From: Akkermansia muciniphila
GTDB taxonomy: Bacteria > Verrucomicrobiota > Verrucomicrobiia > Verrucomicrobiales > Akkermansiaceae
Direction of reading: 5' to 3'
Length of the DNA stretch: 64,000 bases
Assembly: GCA_945888515.1 (NCBI GenBank)
Contig: CAMDAD010000002.1
Coordinates: 124,001 to 188,000 of the forward strand
The translations under genes and the position numbers were made by a program. Of the stretch, positions 1 through 8,685 are shown piece after piece; position 1 is the stretch's first letter; every line of letters starts with the position of its first letter. Below the pieces are notes generated by a model. The model had not been told where the DNA came from. It searched no databases and saw only the letters and a program-made list of their open reading frames with translations.

Positions 1-192
1 GGTCTTGAAGGGACGCCGGTTGTTGGACAGAAGATTTTGCCCATTCTTGCGCAGCCCATGATTAGTCTTCCGATCACTGACGCACCAGCCATCGTGCAGA
101 ATCTTTTGATTTTTGTCAGCAGTTTGATTTGGGGTGGTACTATCGCAGGCATTTTTCTGCCGCTACAGGAGCGGGAAGGTCGACACGAGTGA
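1..192 (+). CDS. C-terminal fragment of an unidentified protein with a membrane segment
   Basis: The window opens inside an open frame that runs from base 1 to a TGA at 190-192, giving the last 63 residues of a protein. The fragment contains a hydrophobic stretch (LLIFVSSLIWGGTIAGIFL) followed by a short charged tail ending REGRHE, which suggests one membrane helix near the C-terminus. The family cannot be named from this piece. The upstream part lies outside the window. The frame being open to the edge and ending in a plausible membrane segment is the only support. Confidence 0.55.
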   Translation, partial: GLEGTPVVGQKILPILAQPMISLPITDAPAIVQNLLIFVSSLIWGGTIAGIFLPLQEREGRHE

Positions 193-456
193 CATGACCT
201 CATAACACAGCGTCTAGCATCCGATAGGACTTTTAGTTCATTGTTCTCATGGGGGCCACCTCACTCGTCCGGATCAATGGGGGCATCGTCAGGCCTTCGG
301 ACCGCGCGGCCCTATCTCGGAAGCAATCAGAAGTAAGCCTTTTTAAAAGAATCATGATGAGCCCTTGCGAGCTTCGGCCTCACTTTCTTTTTTGTCACAA
401 TGCTCAGGATATCCATTTGCTAGAATCATGCCGTTGATGTAAGAAATCACCTAGCT
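193..456. other. Intergenic region before prmA, no gene recognised
   Basis: This 264-base gap lies between the truncated first gene and prmA. A 62-codon open frame (249-437) has no recognisable features and I do not call it. A G+C-rich block around 250-330 could fold, but it does not show the conserved loop of the SRP RNA or any other RNA family I can name. The prmA promoter should lie in the last part of the gap, but I see no convincing -35/-10 pair. Confidence 0.3.
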
Positions 457-1311
457 ATGTTTGAATGGTCTAAGTTGTCAGGGGTAAAGTGGATGGATGC
501 ATGGGAGGACCGTTTTCACGGCAATCCGAATTTTGTGATTGAAGTGCTCAAAGGCGGTAAGTCCGCCCGCGTGCGGGTCTTTTGTGCTACGGAAAAAGAA
601 GCGAAAGGAATCGTTGAACAATTTGGTGGTTCTGTCCGACGCGTAAAGCATTCGGAATGGACCAATCCCGTCAACACGGTGCAGCCCTTGTTGAAAATTC
701 GTGATGTCTTCGGTGTCACCACAGAGGCAGATCCGAAGAAACTCAAAAAACTGCGCGAGCAGAATCCAGGTCGTGACATTTTATCGATCCCCGCGGAGAT
801 GGCTTTCGGCACCGGTGATCACGCCACCACCTCTACTTGCTTGCGGATGCTGGTGGATATCGGACGCGATCGCAAGTCTGGCTGGTCTATTGCCGACCTC
901 GGCACTGGCACAGGTTTGTTGGTGATCGCAGCGAAAAAAATCGGGGCAGGGGAGGCCTATGCCTGTGACTTCGATCCCTTTTCTGTCAAAGCCACTGCCG
1001 ACAATCTGGAGCGCAATGGCGTGACGGACGTGACACTCGAGGAAAAAGATGTGCTGAAATGGAAGCCACGCAAGAAATACGATGTAGTGGTGGCTAACCT
1101 TTTCAGTACGATTCTGATCCAGGCGTTTCCCGTCATGGCAACATTGCTCAAGCCAGGCGGCGAGATCGTCATATCCGGCATCCTAGCCAGTCAGGCCTGG
1201 GATGTCTTCACGACTGCCGCCGAATACGGCTTTGGTTTCCCCAAAGTCATACGCAAAGGAAAATGGGTGACAGCTCGTGGCGGATGGATGACGGATTTGG
1301 TGGAGAAGTGA
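457..1311 (+). CDS. prmA: Ribosomal protein L11 methyltransferase PrmA
   Basis: PrmA is a cytoplasmic SAM-dependent enzyme that trimethylates amino groups of ribosomal protein L11. The 284-residue product has the family layout: an N-terminal substrate-recognition part (about 1-110), the PrmA motif AFGTGDH at 116-122, and a Rossmann-fold methyltransferase domain with the SAM loop DLGTGTG at 147-153. The post-motif ANLF at about 213-216 corresponds to the family's N[LI] substrate motif. Length is normal for PrmA (about 290). The gene stands alone, ends at a strong terminator and converges on rpmB. The ATG at 457 is the only sensible start upstream of the conserved region. Confidence 0.9.
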   Translation: MFEWSKLSGVKWMDAWEDRFHGNPNFVIEVLKGGKSARVRVFCATEKEAKGIVEQFGGSVRRVKHSEWTNPVNTVQPLLKIRDVFGVTTEADPKKLKKLREQNPGRDILSIPAEMAFGTGDHATTSTCLRMLVDIGRDRKSGWSIADLGTGTGLLVIAAKKIGAGEAYACDFDPFSVKATADNLERNGVTDVTLEEKDVLKWKPRKKYDVVVANLFSTILIQAFPVMATLLKPGGEIVISGILASQAWDVFTTAAEYGFGFPKVIRKGKWVTARGGWMTDLVEK

Positions 1312-1335
1312 TTGGGGAACATCTGCTCCATAAAC

Positions 1336-1371
1336 AAAAAACCCGCGGGCCTTTCGCTCGCGGGTTTTTTT
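1336..1371. terminator. Bidirectional intrinsic terminator between prmA and rpmB
   Basis: An A-run, the stem ACCCGCG(GG), a short loop, CGCGGGT and a T-run lie just after the prmA stop. A-run on one side and T-run on the other make it usable from both strands, so it can end prmA (+) and rpmB (-). Confidence 0.85.
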
Positions 1372-1392
1372 GTCGAAAGTCTCGATGATGGA

Positions 1393-1656
1393 TTAGATCA
1401 AACCAGCCTTGATGAGCGTGTTAAGTGCACCATTTTTGCTGATCGTTTTGATCGCTTTGCAGGAAAGGCGAAGTTTGACGTAGTGGCCGAATTCAGGCAC
1501 CCAGATGCGTTTGTCCTGAAGGTTCGGTGAAACTTTGCGCTTCACCACCTTGGTGACGTGACGACCGATACCGCCTTTTTTCTTGGCGAGACCGGAACGA
1601 TGAATGCGTCCACCGCTGCGGACATGTGAACCTCGGATACTGCAAATGCGTGACAT
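1393..1656 (-). CDS. rpmB: 50S ribosomal protein L28
   Basis: This 87-residue basic protein is L28 of the large ribosomal subunit. It begins MSRICSIRG and carries the typical G-x-x-V-S/R-rich N-terminal part, then the conserved segment KVSPNLQDKRIWVPE (family pattern ...PNLQ..R.W). Usual length is 60-90 residues. The Cys pair found in zinc-binding versions is not present as a full set: only scattered Cys residues are seen (Cys5, Cys66). It is monocistronic and convergent with prmA across a shared terminator. Confidence 0.92.
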   Translation of the reverse strand: MSRICSIRGSHVRSGGRIHRSGLAKKKGGIGRHVTKVVKRKVSPNLQDKRIWVPEFGHYVKLRLSCKAIKTISKNGALNTLIKAGLI

Positions 1657-1760
1657 GGCTGGATAAAGTTGCTGTTATGGGGGGCGCGAAGAAAAGCGGG
1701 AAAAGGGTGTGAGGTCAAGCAGAAATCATCAATTATCTGCTTTTTCCCGTGATTTTTTGC

Positions 1761-2651
1761 TTACGAGGCGGGATTTAGCCAGCGAACGGCGTTTTCAAGC
1801 ACTTGAAGAGTCTCTTTTTGTTGGAAGATGGGATAGGTTTCGTGGCCGGGACGGAAGTAAAAGACCGCACCTTTGCCAATGTGCCAGACGCACCCGCTGC
1901 GAAAGCTTTCGCCCTTGTCCCATTTTTCTTCGAAGATCACCGCATCGGGTTTCGGCACATGGAAGGGTTCGGCATACATTTCCGTCTGGGCGATGTCCCA
2001 TTGCGCGGGCAGGCCTTTGGCGATCGGGTGGGTGGGGGCGAGCGTGGTGACATGCGATACGGCTCCGTCCGCGCGCCAACTGGGAAAAACGCAGAGGGGT
2101 AGGGCGAGTTCCCAACATTCTTCCTGCTGTGTGAGATGCGGCGTCAGTCTATCGTCGAATTTGGGCACCTTGCCGATGGGATTTTCATAGCGATAGCGCA
2201 GCGAGACCGCGTTACCGAGTTGCTTGCGGGCATCGGCGATAGCACGGGCCTGCATGAGTTTGATGAAGGGTTTCGACCAATGCGCGGAGTGCAAGGTGAT
2301 GAGGCCGATTTTTCCATCCTGGACACGCCGGGCGATTTCCTCGGCGTGTTTGTCAGAAAATTCAGCGTTTTTTTTGTGTGACCAAAAAATCAACACATCG
2401 ATCTCATCGAGTTGAGCTGCACCGAGGCCCTGATCGGGAGAGGACAATGCTGCGGTTTTCACCTGCAATCCGGGCTTGGTCGACAAATGGTCGGCGATGG
2501 TCTGCCCGAGGAATTTTTCGCCATACGCGTTTTTTTGCTCTGGCTGTTGTTCGTCCCACACCAGTACGCGAATGGGTGTTTGGGCCAGGGCCGAGGCGGT
2601 AAGGACCATGACAAAAAAGATCTTCACGAATGAGGATATCGGTCGGATCAC
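1761..2651 (-). CDS. Secreted ThuA-domain protein (trehalose-utilisation family)
   Basis: The product has an N-terminal hydrophobic signal (about 1-24, ending ALAQ) and then a ThuA fold of the class I glutamine amidotransferase-like type: RVLVWDEQQPEQ, the central strand DVLIFWSHK, and LITLHSAHWSKPF with the Ser-Ala-His region. The start is most likely the GTG at 2651, because it overlaps the stop of the upstream dehydrogenase as GTGA and gives a clean signal peptide; the in-frame TTG/ATG further upstream (2681) lies deep inside that gene. ThuA-like proteins are found near sugar oxidoreductase genes, but their activity is not established, so substrate is unknown. Confidence 0.8.
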   Translation of the reverse strand: MIRPISSFVKIFFVMVLTASALAQTPIRVLVWDEQQPEQKNAYGEKFLGQTIADHLSTKPGLQVKTAALSSPDQGLGAAQLDEIDVLIFWSHKKNAEFSDKHAEEIARRVQDGKIGLITLHSAHWSKPFIKLMQARAIADARKQLGNAVSLRYRYENPIGKVPKFDDRLTPHLTQQEECWELALPLCVFPSWRADGAVSHVTTLAPTHPIAKGLPAQWDIAQTEMYAEPFHVPKPDAVIFEEKWDKGESFRSGCVWHIGKGAVFYFRPGHETYPIFQQKETLQVLENAVRWLNPAS

Positions 2652-3739
2652 TGCGCGATTGCCAAGGAAGCCACATCCCATTCCGGACGGCCGAGTTCGC
2701 GGTTGAGTTCGTTAAACTCCGCGACTTCAGCAGCCGTGAAAAGGATACCGCCATTCAAGTCGGATTGTTTGCGGGCATTGGCTTCGAGCTGGCCGGGAAG
2801 CATGGCGTTGTCGTTGCCATGACCTAGGATGTCGTGGACTACCGCGCTGAGGTTTTCGAGCTGTGTGCGACCTTTGGCGAAATTTTTTCCACTGATGGCA
2901 TCGGGGTGGATGATTTGGAAATAGAAGGCGGAGGTGGATTTTTCTCCTTCGCTCGGCACGGGGCGGCCGCGATGGGTGGGGAGGGAGCCGCCGATGAGTG
3001 CGCCCATCAGCTCATTGATGAGCGAGAGGCCGTAGCCCTTGTGGGCGCCGAAGGGGAGCAGGGAAGATACCTGATTCGGGTCGGTAGTCGGGTTGCCGTC
3101 TTTGTCCACGGCTGCTCCCGGTGGCAGTTGTTTTCCTTCGCGTTTCAGGGCCTGCACACGGCCCATGGCGACGGTGGAGGTGGCCCAATCGATGACCAAG
3201 GGAAATCCCGATGCTGCCATCGTGGGGATGCCCCAGGAGTGAGGGTTGGTGCCGAGGGTGGGAAATTTTCCACCGAATGGCACGACCTCAGCGAGGGTGG
3301 AGGTGCAGTTCGTGTAGGCGATGTAGCCGCGCTCGGCTGCATCCATCACGTAGCCACCGCCCCAGAGGTAGTGGAAAGCATTGTCGATAGAAATCTGAGC
3401 GATGCCGTATTGATCGGCGAGTTCGATGCCGCGTTCGATTGCACGATAGGCGACGCTTTGGCCGAGTTTTTTGTTCGCATTCCATGTCTCGGATGCGGGG
3501 AAGCGCGAGGGCAGGATCTCAATGTCCGCACCGGGCACGCAGCCACCTGTGGCTGAGCCGAAGAGGTGATCGAGGTGAAGTGCCTTCAGCGCGTGGTGGG
3601 TGCGGATGCCGTGGCGCGCCGCTTCCGCCGCGAGACGAGCGCCCTCGACGGCTTCATCAGCACCGTAACCACGGGATACATAAGCGGCTACGACAAGATC
3701 ATCGTGTTGTTGACGTGGGATAACGAGAAATTCAGACAT
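2648..3739 (-). CDS. LDH2/malate dehydrogenase-type NAD(P)-dependent oxidoreductase
   Basis: This 363-residue cytoplasmic protein belongs to the LDH2 (YlbC/YiaK/AllD) family of non-Rossmann dehydrogenases that interconvert 2-hydroxyacids and 2-oxoacids such as malate, lactate, ureidoglycolate or 2,3-diketogulonate. Visible signatures are HGIRTHH near residue 44, the IDNAFHYLWGG segment, GTNPHSWGIP and the nucleotide-binding part LPFGAHKGYGLSLINELMGALIGG. Length is typical (330-360). It is followed by the ThuA-like gene with a GTGA overlap and sits in a sugar catabolism cluster. A role in lactate oxidation downstream of the BMC pathway is possible but only inferred; the loci are 46 kb apart. 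Confidence 0.85.
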   Translation of the reverse strand: MSEFLVIPRQQHDDLVVAAYVSRGYGADEAVEGARLAAEAARHGIRTHHALKALHLDHLFGSATGGCVPGADIEILPSRFPASETWNANKKLGQSVAYRAIERGIELADQYGIAQISIDNAFHYLWGGGYVMDAAERGYIAYTNCTSTLAEVVPFGGKFPTLGTNPHSWGIPTMAASGFPLVIDWATSTVAMGRVQALKREGKQLPPGAAVDKDGNPTTDPNQVSSLLPFGAHKGYGLSLINELMGALIGGSLPTHRGRPVPSEGEKSTSAFYFQIIHPDAISGKNFAKGRTQLENLSAVVHDILGHGNDNAMLPGQLEANARKQSDLNGGILFTAAEVAEFNELNRELGRPEWDVASLAIAQ

Positions 3740-3829
3740 GGATGTGGTGTGATGAAAAGTGAATGTGGCAGGATACTGCGCGAGGGAAAACTAGAAATTT
3801 TCTCTCTAGCTGTCGAGCCTGTATCTCAG

Positions 3830-4297
3830 TCATACGATTAGTTCGATAAGCTTCTCAGGGGTGAGCTCCACGTTCAGCGTCAGCGCTGCCGCAGGAGCTT
3901 CGAGCGTGGCGAGTTGGCTATCGAGCAGAGATGCCGGCATGAAATGACCTTTGCGTTGCTGCAAGCGTTCTAACAAAAGTTCGCGACTTCCGAGAAGGTG
4001 GATGATTTTCATCTCAGGGCATGCGGCGAGGAGTTGCTGCCGGTAGCTCTCGCGCAGGGCGGAGCAGGCTAGGACGAAGGATTGCGGATGAGCGGCGATG
4101 ATTGCGCAAATTGACTTTAGCCAAGGCTGTCGATCTTCTTCATCGAGCGGGATGCCGCGACACATCTTGTCGCGGTTCGCTGCAGGGTGAAAGTCATCGG
4201 CATCGAAAAAACGGGCGCCTAACTCATAGGCCAATCGTTTTCCCACTGTGGTCTTACCGCAGCCACTGACCCCCATGGTGAGGAATTGTTTGCTCAT
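3830..4297 (-). CDS. gntK: Gluconokinase (shikimate-kinase-like fold)
   Basis: The product (155 residues) is a P-loop kinase of the GntK family, which phosphorylates gluconate to 6-phosphogluconate in the cytoplasm. It shows the Walker A motif GVSGCGKTT near residue 9, then the family segment FFDADDFHPAANRDKM with the substrate-contacting DDFHP, GIPLDEEDRQPWL, and LACSALRESYR. The start at 4297 makes an ATGA overlap with the upstream epimerase gene; the longer frame to 4378 would overlap it deeply. Substrate could also be a related sugar acid. The tail ends ELIELIV, similar to family members. Confidence 0.88.
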   Translation of the reverse strand: MSKQFLTMGVSGCGKTTVGKRLAYELGARFFDADDFHPAANRDKMCRGIPLDEEDRQPWLKSICAIIAAHPQSFVLACSALRESYRQQLLAACPEMKIIHLLGSRELLLERLQQRKGHFMPASLLDSQLATLEAPAAALTLNVELTPEKLIELIV

Positions 4298-5175
4298 TCC
4301 GGCAACCAATCGATCTCGCGCAACAAGCCCTCGAGTTTGCGACCGTAGGTGACGTAGGAGTCGTAGCATTGTTGCCAATCCACCTGCGACTGGTCCTTAA
4401 CGTGGAAGACGGTGGCGACATGAGGTTCGATGGCGATGTAGCCATTGTAGCCGAAAGCCTTTGCATCTAACAGAATTTCTTTCACCTTTGCCTCGCCTTC
4501 GCCGGGCCATGTGTATTCCGGTTCGACACCTTCCGCGACTGGGTATTTGCAGTCCTTAATATGGATGTGCACCACGTGGTCGCGAACGGCTTTCCAGAAG
4601 GAGATGGCGTCCTGCCACTGCCCAGCTTGGGCGGCGGAGCGGTCGATTTGGAAAATCGGGTTGCCTGTATCGAATACCAGTTTCAACCCAGGCACTTCTT
4701 CGATCAGGCGCAGAGTGTGCTGTGCGGAAAAGCCGCCCCAGTTCATGCAGTTTTCGTGCGCTGCAGTGATGCCGGCATCAGCAAATCGTTGGACGATTTC
4801 GCGCAGGCGGCGGAAGCGTTCTTCTTCCTGTTGGTCATCACCCCATGGCTCCTGCGCATACGACATGATGCGAATGAGCTTGGTGCCGAGGCGATGCATA
4901 CGCGGGATAGCGCGCTCGATTTCGACGATGGTGATGGCGAAGTCGCTGCTGATTTTTTTCCCCCAATTGCCGATCAATGAACCGAATTCGGGTATGTGTA
5001 TGCTGGCGGCATCGAGTTGGTCGGCATAGGCGGCAAAGATGTCTTCCGGCACCTCGTGGAAATTGACCCCATCGACGCCGCGCGCGGAGAGATGAGTCCA
5101 ACCGAGTTCCTTGGTGGCCTCGATCTGTCGTGTGAGCGGGCGACCTGCTTCATCGGAAAATCCTGTGAGTTTCAT
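4294..5175 (-). CDS. Sugar phosphate isomerase/epimerase (TIM barrel, AP endonuclease-like)
   Basis: This 293-residue protein has the AP-endonuclease-2-type TIM barrel of xylose isomerase-like sugar epimerases and hydroxypyruvate isomerases. Metal-ligand candidates are visible along the barrel: the HENCMNWGG segment (Glu), LVFDTGNP (Asp), HIHIKDCK (His) and IAIEPH (Glu). The ATG at 5175 is chosen because upstream in-frame codons are low-quality and overlap the Gfo/Idh/MocA gene. It lies 14 bases after that oxidoreductase and is ATGA-coupled to the gluconokinase, so the three genes are probably one operon for a sugar or polyol. The exact substrate is not evident. Confidence 0.82.
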   Translation of the reverse strand: MKLTGFSDEAGRPLTRQIEATKELGWTHLSARGVDGVNFHEVPEDIFAAYADQLDAASIHIPEFGSLIGNWGKKISSDFAITIVEIERAIPRMHRLGTKLIRIMSYAQEPWGDDQQEEERFRRLREIVQRFADAGITAAHENCMNWGGFSAQHTLRLIEEVPGLKLVFDTGNPIFQIDRSAAQAGQWQDAISFWKAVRDHVVHIHIKDCKYPVAEGVEPEYTWPGEGEAKVKEILLDAKAFGYNGYIAIEPHVATVFHVKDQSQVDWQQCYDSYVTYGRKLEGLLREIDWLPE

Positions 5176-5189
5176 ATGGGTAATATCAG

Positions 5190-6233
5190 TTAGAGAGTGA
5201 TTCGCTTGCCACCTTCGCGAGCGGATTGATAGACGGCATTGATGACAGCCACGGCTTTGCGGGCTTCGCTGGCGTCGACGGCACAATTGCGACCCTCGCG
5301 TATGGCGTCGACCACTTCTTGGAAATTGCGACGATGTCCTTCGTAGTTGATCGCTGAGGGATCGTTGGCGCCGAGACCTTTTGCGGCACCTTGCATCAGC
5401 GTTTCACGGATGGTGGCATCCTCCTCTTTCGCCTCGGCGAAGTCCCAGACGCGGAAAGATTCATCGGCGAGAAACACCGAGCCCTTGGTGCCGCAGACCT
5501 GCACTTCTGCTGGGTGTCCGGTGGACGACCAACAGCAGGTGGAGGCCTCAAGCACGCCACGCGCGCCATTGGCAAATTCGAGTATCGCTACGCAGGCGTC
5601 TTCCACCTCGATGCGCTCGTGTGCGAGCAATGCCGTGGATGCGGTCACAGCAATCACCGGTCCTGCGATGTGGATCAATTGATCGACCGTGTGCACGCCT
5701 TGGTTCATGAGCGCACCGCCGCCATCGAGCGCCCATGTCCCGCGCCATGCGCCGGAGTCGTAGTATTCCTGGGTGCGCCACCATTTCACGTAAGCCGAGG
5801 CGGAGGTGATTTTACCAAAGCGCTGTTCCTCGCTGGCTTTCTTAAATGCTTCGATCGCGGGTTGGAAACGTCGGTTCAGCACAGCTGAGAGGGTTTTTCC
5901 GGCAGCGGCGGCGGCGGCCATCATTTCATCGATGCGCTCGGTGGTGATCTCTAACGGTTTTTCGCAAATCACGTGTTTACCCGCTTGTAGGGCGGCGATG
6001 GCTGGATCGCGATGTGCGCCGGAAGGCGTGCCGATCGTCACGACTTCCAGTTCTGGATCAGCCAGGAAATCCTCGAAGCTGGAAAATGCCTTGCAGCCGT
6101 ATTCATCTGCTAATTTCTGTGCGCTCTCCGCTCGTAAATCGAACACCGAGTGCAATTCTCCATCCGCCATGGCACCGATGGCCTTGGCATGAAAATGTCC
6201 GATCATCCCTGCTCCAATTATTCCAAATTTCAT
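5190..6233 (-). CDS. Gfo/Idh/MocA-family NAD(P)-dependent sugar oxidoreductase
   Basis: The product (347 residues) begins MKFGIIGAGMIGHFHAKAI, a Rossmann dinucleotide fold, and has the family's EKPLEI motif with its catalytic Lys in the segment HVICEKPLEI. The C-terminal beta-sheet domain includes GGGALMNQGVHTVDQL, where the His is the usual substrate contact. The family oxidises sugars, polyols and inositols. The ATG at 6233 is preferred over a TTG four codons upstream. The gene leads a minus-strand cluster with the epimerase and gluconokinase and diverges from the PatB-type lyase, so a shared regulatory gap (6234-6359) lies between. Confidence 0.88.
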   Translation of the reverse strand: MKFGIIGAGMIGHFHAKAIGAMADGELHSVFDLRAESAQKLADEYGCKAFSSFEDFLADPELEVVTIGTPSGAHRDPAIAALQAGKHVICEKPLEITTERIDEMMAAAAAAGKTLSAVLNRRFQPAIEAFKKASEEQRFGKITSASAYVKWWRTQEYYDSGAWRGTWALDGGGALMNQGVHTVDQLIHIAGPVIAVTASTALLAHERIEVEDACVAILEFANGARGVLEASTCCWSSTGHPAEVQVCGTKGSVFLADESFRVWDFAEAKEEDATIRETLMQGAAKGLGANDPSAINYEGHRRNFQEVVDAIREGRNCAVDASEARKAVAVINAVYQSAREGGKRITL

Positions 6234-6359
6234 ACGTGGCGCCAAGAGTGACAGGATTTTTTAGCGCTGTCAATTTGTATGACAGGCAGTGAAGAAGGTC
6301 CGTATCAGTATAGGCTGGATTTCTGTGCTTTTCTGGTCCAGAATGTGCACTCAATCTTT

Positions 6360-7508
6360 ATGACATACGATTTTGACAGCATCATTCCGCGCCGTGGGAC
6401 GGGAAACATCAAATACGATCGACGTCCTGAATTGGATCCGTTTTGGGTGGCGGACATGGATTTCGCCTCGGCACCGGAAATCACTGCCGCGATCATCGAG
6501 CGTGCCAAGCATCCGATTTACGGTTATGCTCAGGCGCATGCTGGATTGATCGAGACGACCCTTGCCTACCTGAAGAAGCGTCATGGCGTGGAGGCGAAAG
6601 CGGAAAACATTGTCTGGCTTGGCGGATTAGTTCCAGCCTTGTCGCTGGCGGTGAAGGCCTTTTGTCAACCGGGAGAGGCCGTTATGACTTGCACTCCCTC
6701 ATACCCGCCGTTTCTCAATGTGCATCACGATGCTCGTCAGGTGCATCTCATCAGCATTCCACATCGATTTCAGGAGGGGCGATGGACTTTTGATTTTGCC
6801 GCGATGGAAGATGCCATCACGCCGCAGACGCGGTTGTTTTTGCTGAGTAATCCGCAAAATCCGTTAGGCCGGGTATTCACGCGTGAGGAAATGGTAGCGC
6901 TCGCGGAGTTTTGCCAGCGTCATGATTTGATCCTCGTATCGGATGAGATTCACTGTGATCTGATTTTCCACGAGGAGCAGACGCCGCATGTGTGTGGCCA
7001 TGCCCTGCCTGCTTCTTTTCACGCTCGCTTGATCACATTGCTCTCGCCGTCGAAGACTTACAACATCGCGGGAATTGGCATCGCGTATGCGATCATCAAC
7101 GATGACTCGCTGAAACGTCGTTTCACTTCCGCCCGCGGTCATACGCAATCCGAAATCAACACCTTTGGCTATTATGCGGCTGAGGCGGCCTATCGACTGG
7201 GGGAACCGTGGCGACAGCAACTGCTGGCCTATCTGGCGGAAAACCAGCAAGTGATGCATGCTTATCTTGCCGAGCATGCGCCGCTGTTGGGGGTGAATCG
7301 CAATGAGGCGACTTATCTGAGTTGGATCGACTGCCGTGGCTATGGTCTGGAGAATCCGGCGCTACATTTCGAGAAGGAGGCCGCGCTGTTTCTCTCCGAT
7401 GGAGCCTTTTTTGGTATGTCGGGGCATGTGCGTTTCAATTTCGGCTGTCCCCGTGTGCGCATGCTGGAGGGTCTGGAGAAAATGGCCAAAGTACTACCTT
7501 TATCGTAG
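6360..7508 (+). CDS. PatB/MalY-type C-S lyase (PLP fold type I aminotransferase)
   Basis: The 382-residue protein belongs to the PatB/MalY branch of fold-type I PLP enzymes, which cleave cystathionine or related cysteine conjugates. Features seen are the opening FDSIIPRRGTGNIKYD, the substrate-side WVADMDFASAPEI, the cofactor segment SNPQNPLGRVF, the acidic pyridine contact VSDEIHCDL and the Schiff-base lysine in SPSKTYNIAG. Family length is about 380-400. The ATG at 6360 gives the canonical N-terminus; the longer frame from 6279 adds an unrelated leader. It is followed by a ThuA-type gene after 28 bases. Cystathionine beta-lyase is the likely activity, but substrate range in this family varies. 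Confidence 0.88.
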   Translation: MTYDFDSIIPRRGTGNIKYDRRPELDPFWVADMDFASAPEITAAIIERAKHPIYGYAQAHAGLIETTLAYLKKRHGVEAKAENIVWLGGLVPALSLAVKAFCQPGEAVMTCTPSYPPFLNVHHDARQVHLISIPHRFQEGRWTFDFAAMEDAITPQTRLFLLSNPQNPLGRVFTREEMVALAEFCQRHDLILVSDEIHCDLIFHEEQTPHVCGHALPASFHARLITLLSPSKTYNIAGIGIAYAIINDDSLKRRFTSARGHTQSEINTFGYYAAEAAYRLGEPWRQQLLAYLAENQQVMHAYLAEHAPLLGVNRNEATYLSWIDCRGYGLENPALHFEKEAALFLSDGAFFGMSGHVRFNFGCPRVRMLEGLEKMAKVLPLS

Positions 7509-7536
7509 TAATCGTGACTGTTACATATCGTAGAGT

Positions 7537-8547
7537 ATGAAATACTTGATAACCGTCACTCTAGGTCTTTCCTCTCTCATGGCATCCGCCCAACTAGTCT
7601 ATCAAGGTGGAGAGGGGATAGGGAAGGGCAAGCACATCGTGTTCTTGGCTTCTGATCACGAATACCGTAGCGAGGAGACTTGCCCGGCGCTGGCGCGTAT
7701 TTTGGCGAAGCATCATGGGTTCAAGTGCACGGTGGTGTTCGGCGTGGACGCGGCGGGGCATATCGAGGCTGGTTCTTCTTCGATTCCCGGTATTGATGCT
7801 CTGAAAGACGCGGACCTGTTTTTCATCTTCGCACGCTTTCTCAATCCCTCGCAGGAGCAAATGCAACCGATCATCGACTACATCGGTCGCGGTGGTCCAG
7901 TAGTGGGTCTGCGCACCTCGTCGCACGCTTTTAAGATCCCGAAGAACAGTTCATTGGCCAAATACAGTTTTGATTCGAAGGAGTATGGTTACGAAAACGG
8001 TTTCGGTCATCAGGTGCTAGGTAACACATGGGTAGGACACTATGGCCAAAATCACAAACAAGGCACGCGTATTCAACTGATTCCCTCGCAAAAAGATCAT
8101 CCGATTTTGTGTGGGGTGGAAGACGGAGCCTTCGTGCATGCCGGCGCTTATGTGGGCAAGGCAGGTGCGGACTTCACGGTGCTGGCCAATAGTCAACCGA
8201 TGGTTTCGATGGATCCCAAGGCGGAATTGGATGCGAAAAAGCCACCCATGCCCTGCACATGGACGCGCGAGTATGTTTCCCCATCTGGAAAAAAAGGTCG
8301 TGTGTTTCATAGCACGCAGGGAGCGTCTGAGGACATGCTGGATGATCGCTATCGGCGCATGATTTTCAACGGCACCTTGTGGGCCCTTGGTTTGGAGGAG
8401 AAGATCAAAGCGGATCTCGAAATTTCGTTTGTTGGGCCCTATCATCCACTCACGTTTTCTTTTAACGGTCACGCCAAGAATGTGAAACCATCGGATTTGG
8501 CAGGCTTCGACAGCCCGATTCTTCCGAGTCAGGAAAAGGGTAAGTAG
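7537..8547 (+). CDS. Secreted ThuA-like protein
   Basis: This 336-residue protein starts with a signal peptide (MKYLITVTLGLSSLMASAQ) and then shows a ThuA-like fold: HIVFLASDHEYRSEETCPALA, the strand ADLFFIFARFL and GGPVVGLRTSSHAF, where the Thr-Ser-Ser-His stretch takes the place of the family nucleophile region. A C-terminal part (about 230-330) ends with a short Pro/Ser/Asp tail. It is the second ThuA protein in the window and is unrelated in detail to the one at 1761-2651. Function is unknown; such proteins are abundant in Planctomycetes and Verrucomicrobia and often co-occur with carbohydrate metabolism genes. Confidence 0.78.
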   Translation: MKYLITVTLGLSSLMASAQLVYQGGEGIGKGKHIVFLASDHEYRSEETCPALARILAKHHGFKCTVVFGVDAAGHIEAGSSSIPGIDALKDADLFFIFARFLNPSQEQMQPIIDYIGRGGPVVGLRTSSHAFKIPKNSSLAKYSFDSKEYGYENGFGHQVLGNTWVGHYGQNHKQGTRIQLIPSQKDHPILCGVEDGAFVHAGAYVGKAGADFTVLANSQPMVSMDPKAELDAKKPPMPCTWTREYVSPSGKKGRVFHSTQGASEDMLDDRYRRMIFNGTLWALGLEEKIKADLEISFVGPYHPLTFSFNGHAKNVKPSDLAGFDSPILPSQEKGK

Positions 8548-8685
8548 TCCATTTGTTTGAGTAAGGGATGCAGTGATGGCATGATTGTAATGATCGAATG
8601 TATTGTGCCAATGAGGCGAATCGTTATGTTTTTTTGATCAAATCAATGCTTCGCAAGTTGGCATTGTCATCCTAGTCTCGTGCCT

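Noticed and set aside
249-437. Open frame of 62 codons before prmA
   Set aside because: No start signal, no recognisable domain and a composition like non-coding DNA. The G+C-rich part does not show the conserved SRP RNA loop either, so I name neither a gene nor an RNA.
1312-1530. Open frame following prmA
   Set aside because: It runs through the terminator and across the antisense strand of rpmB. It is a shadow frame.
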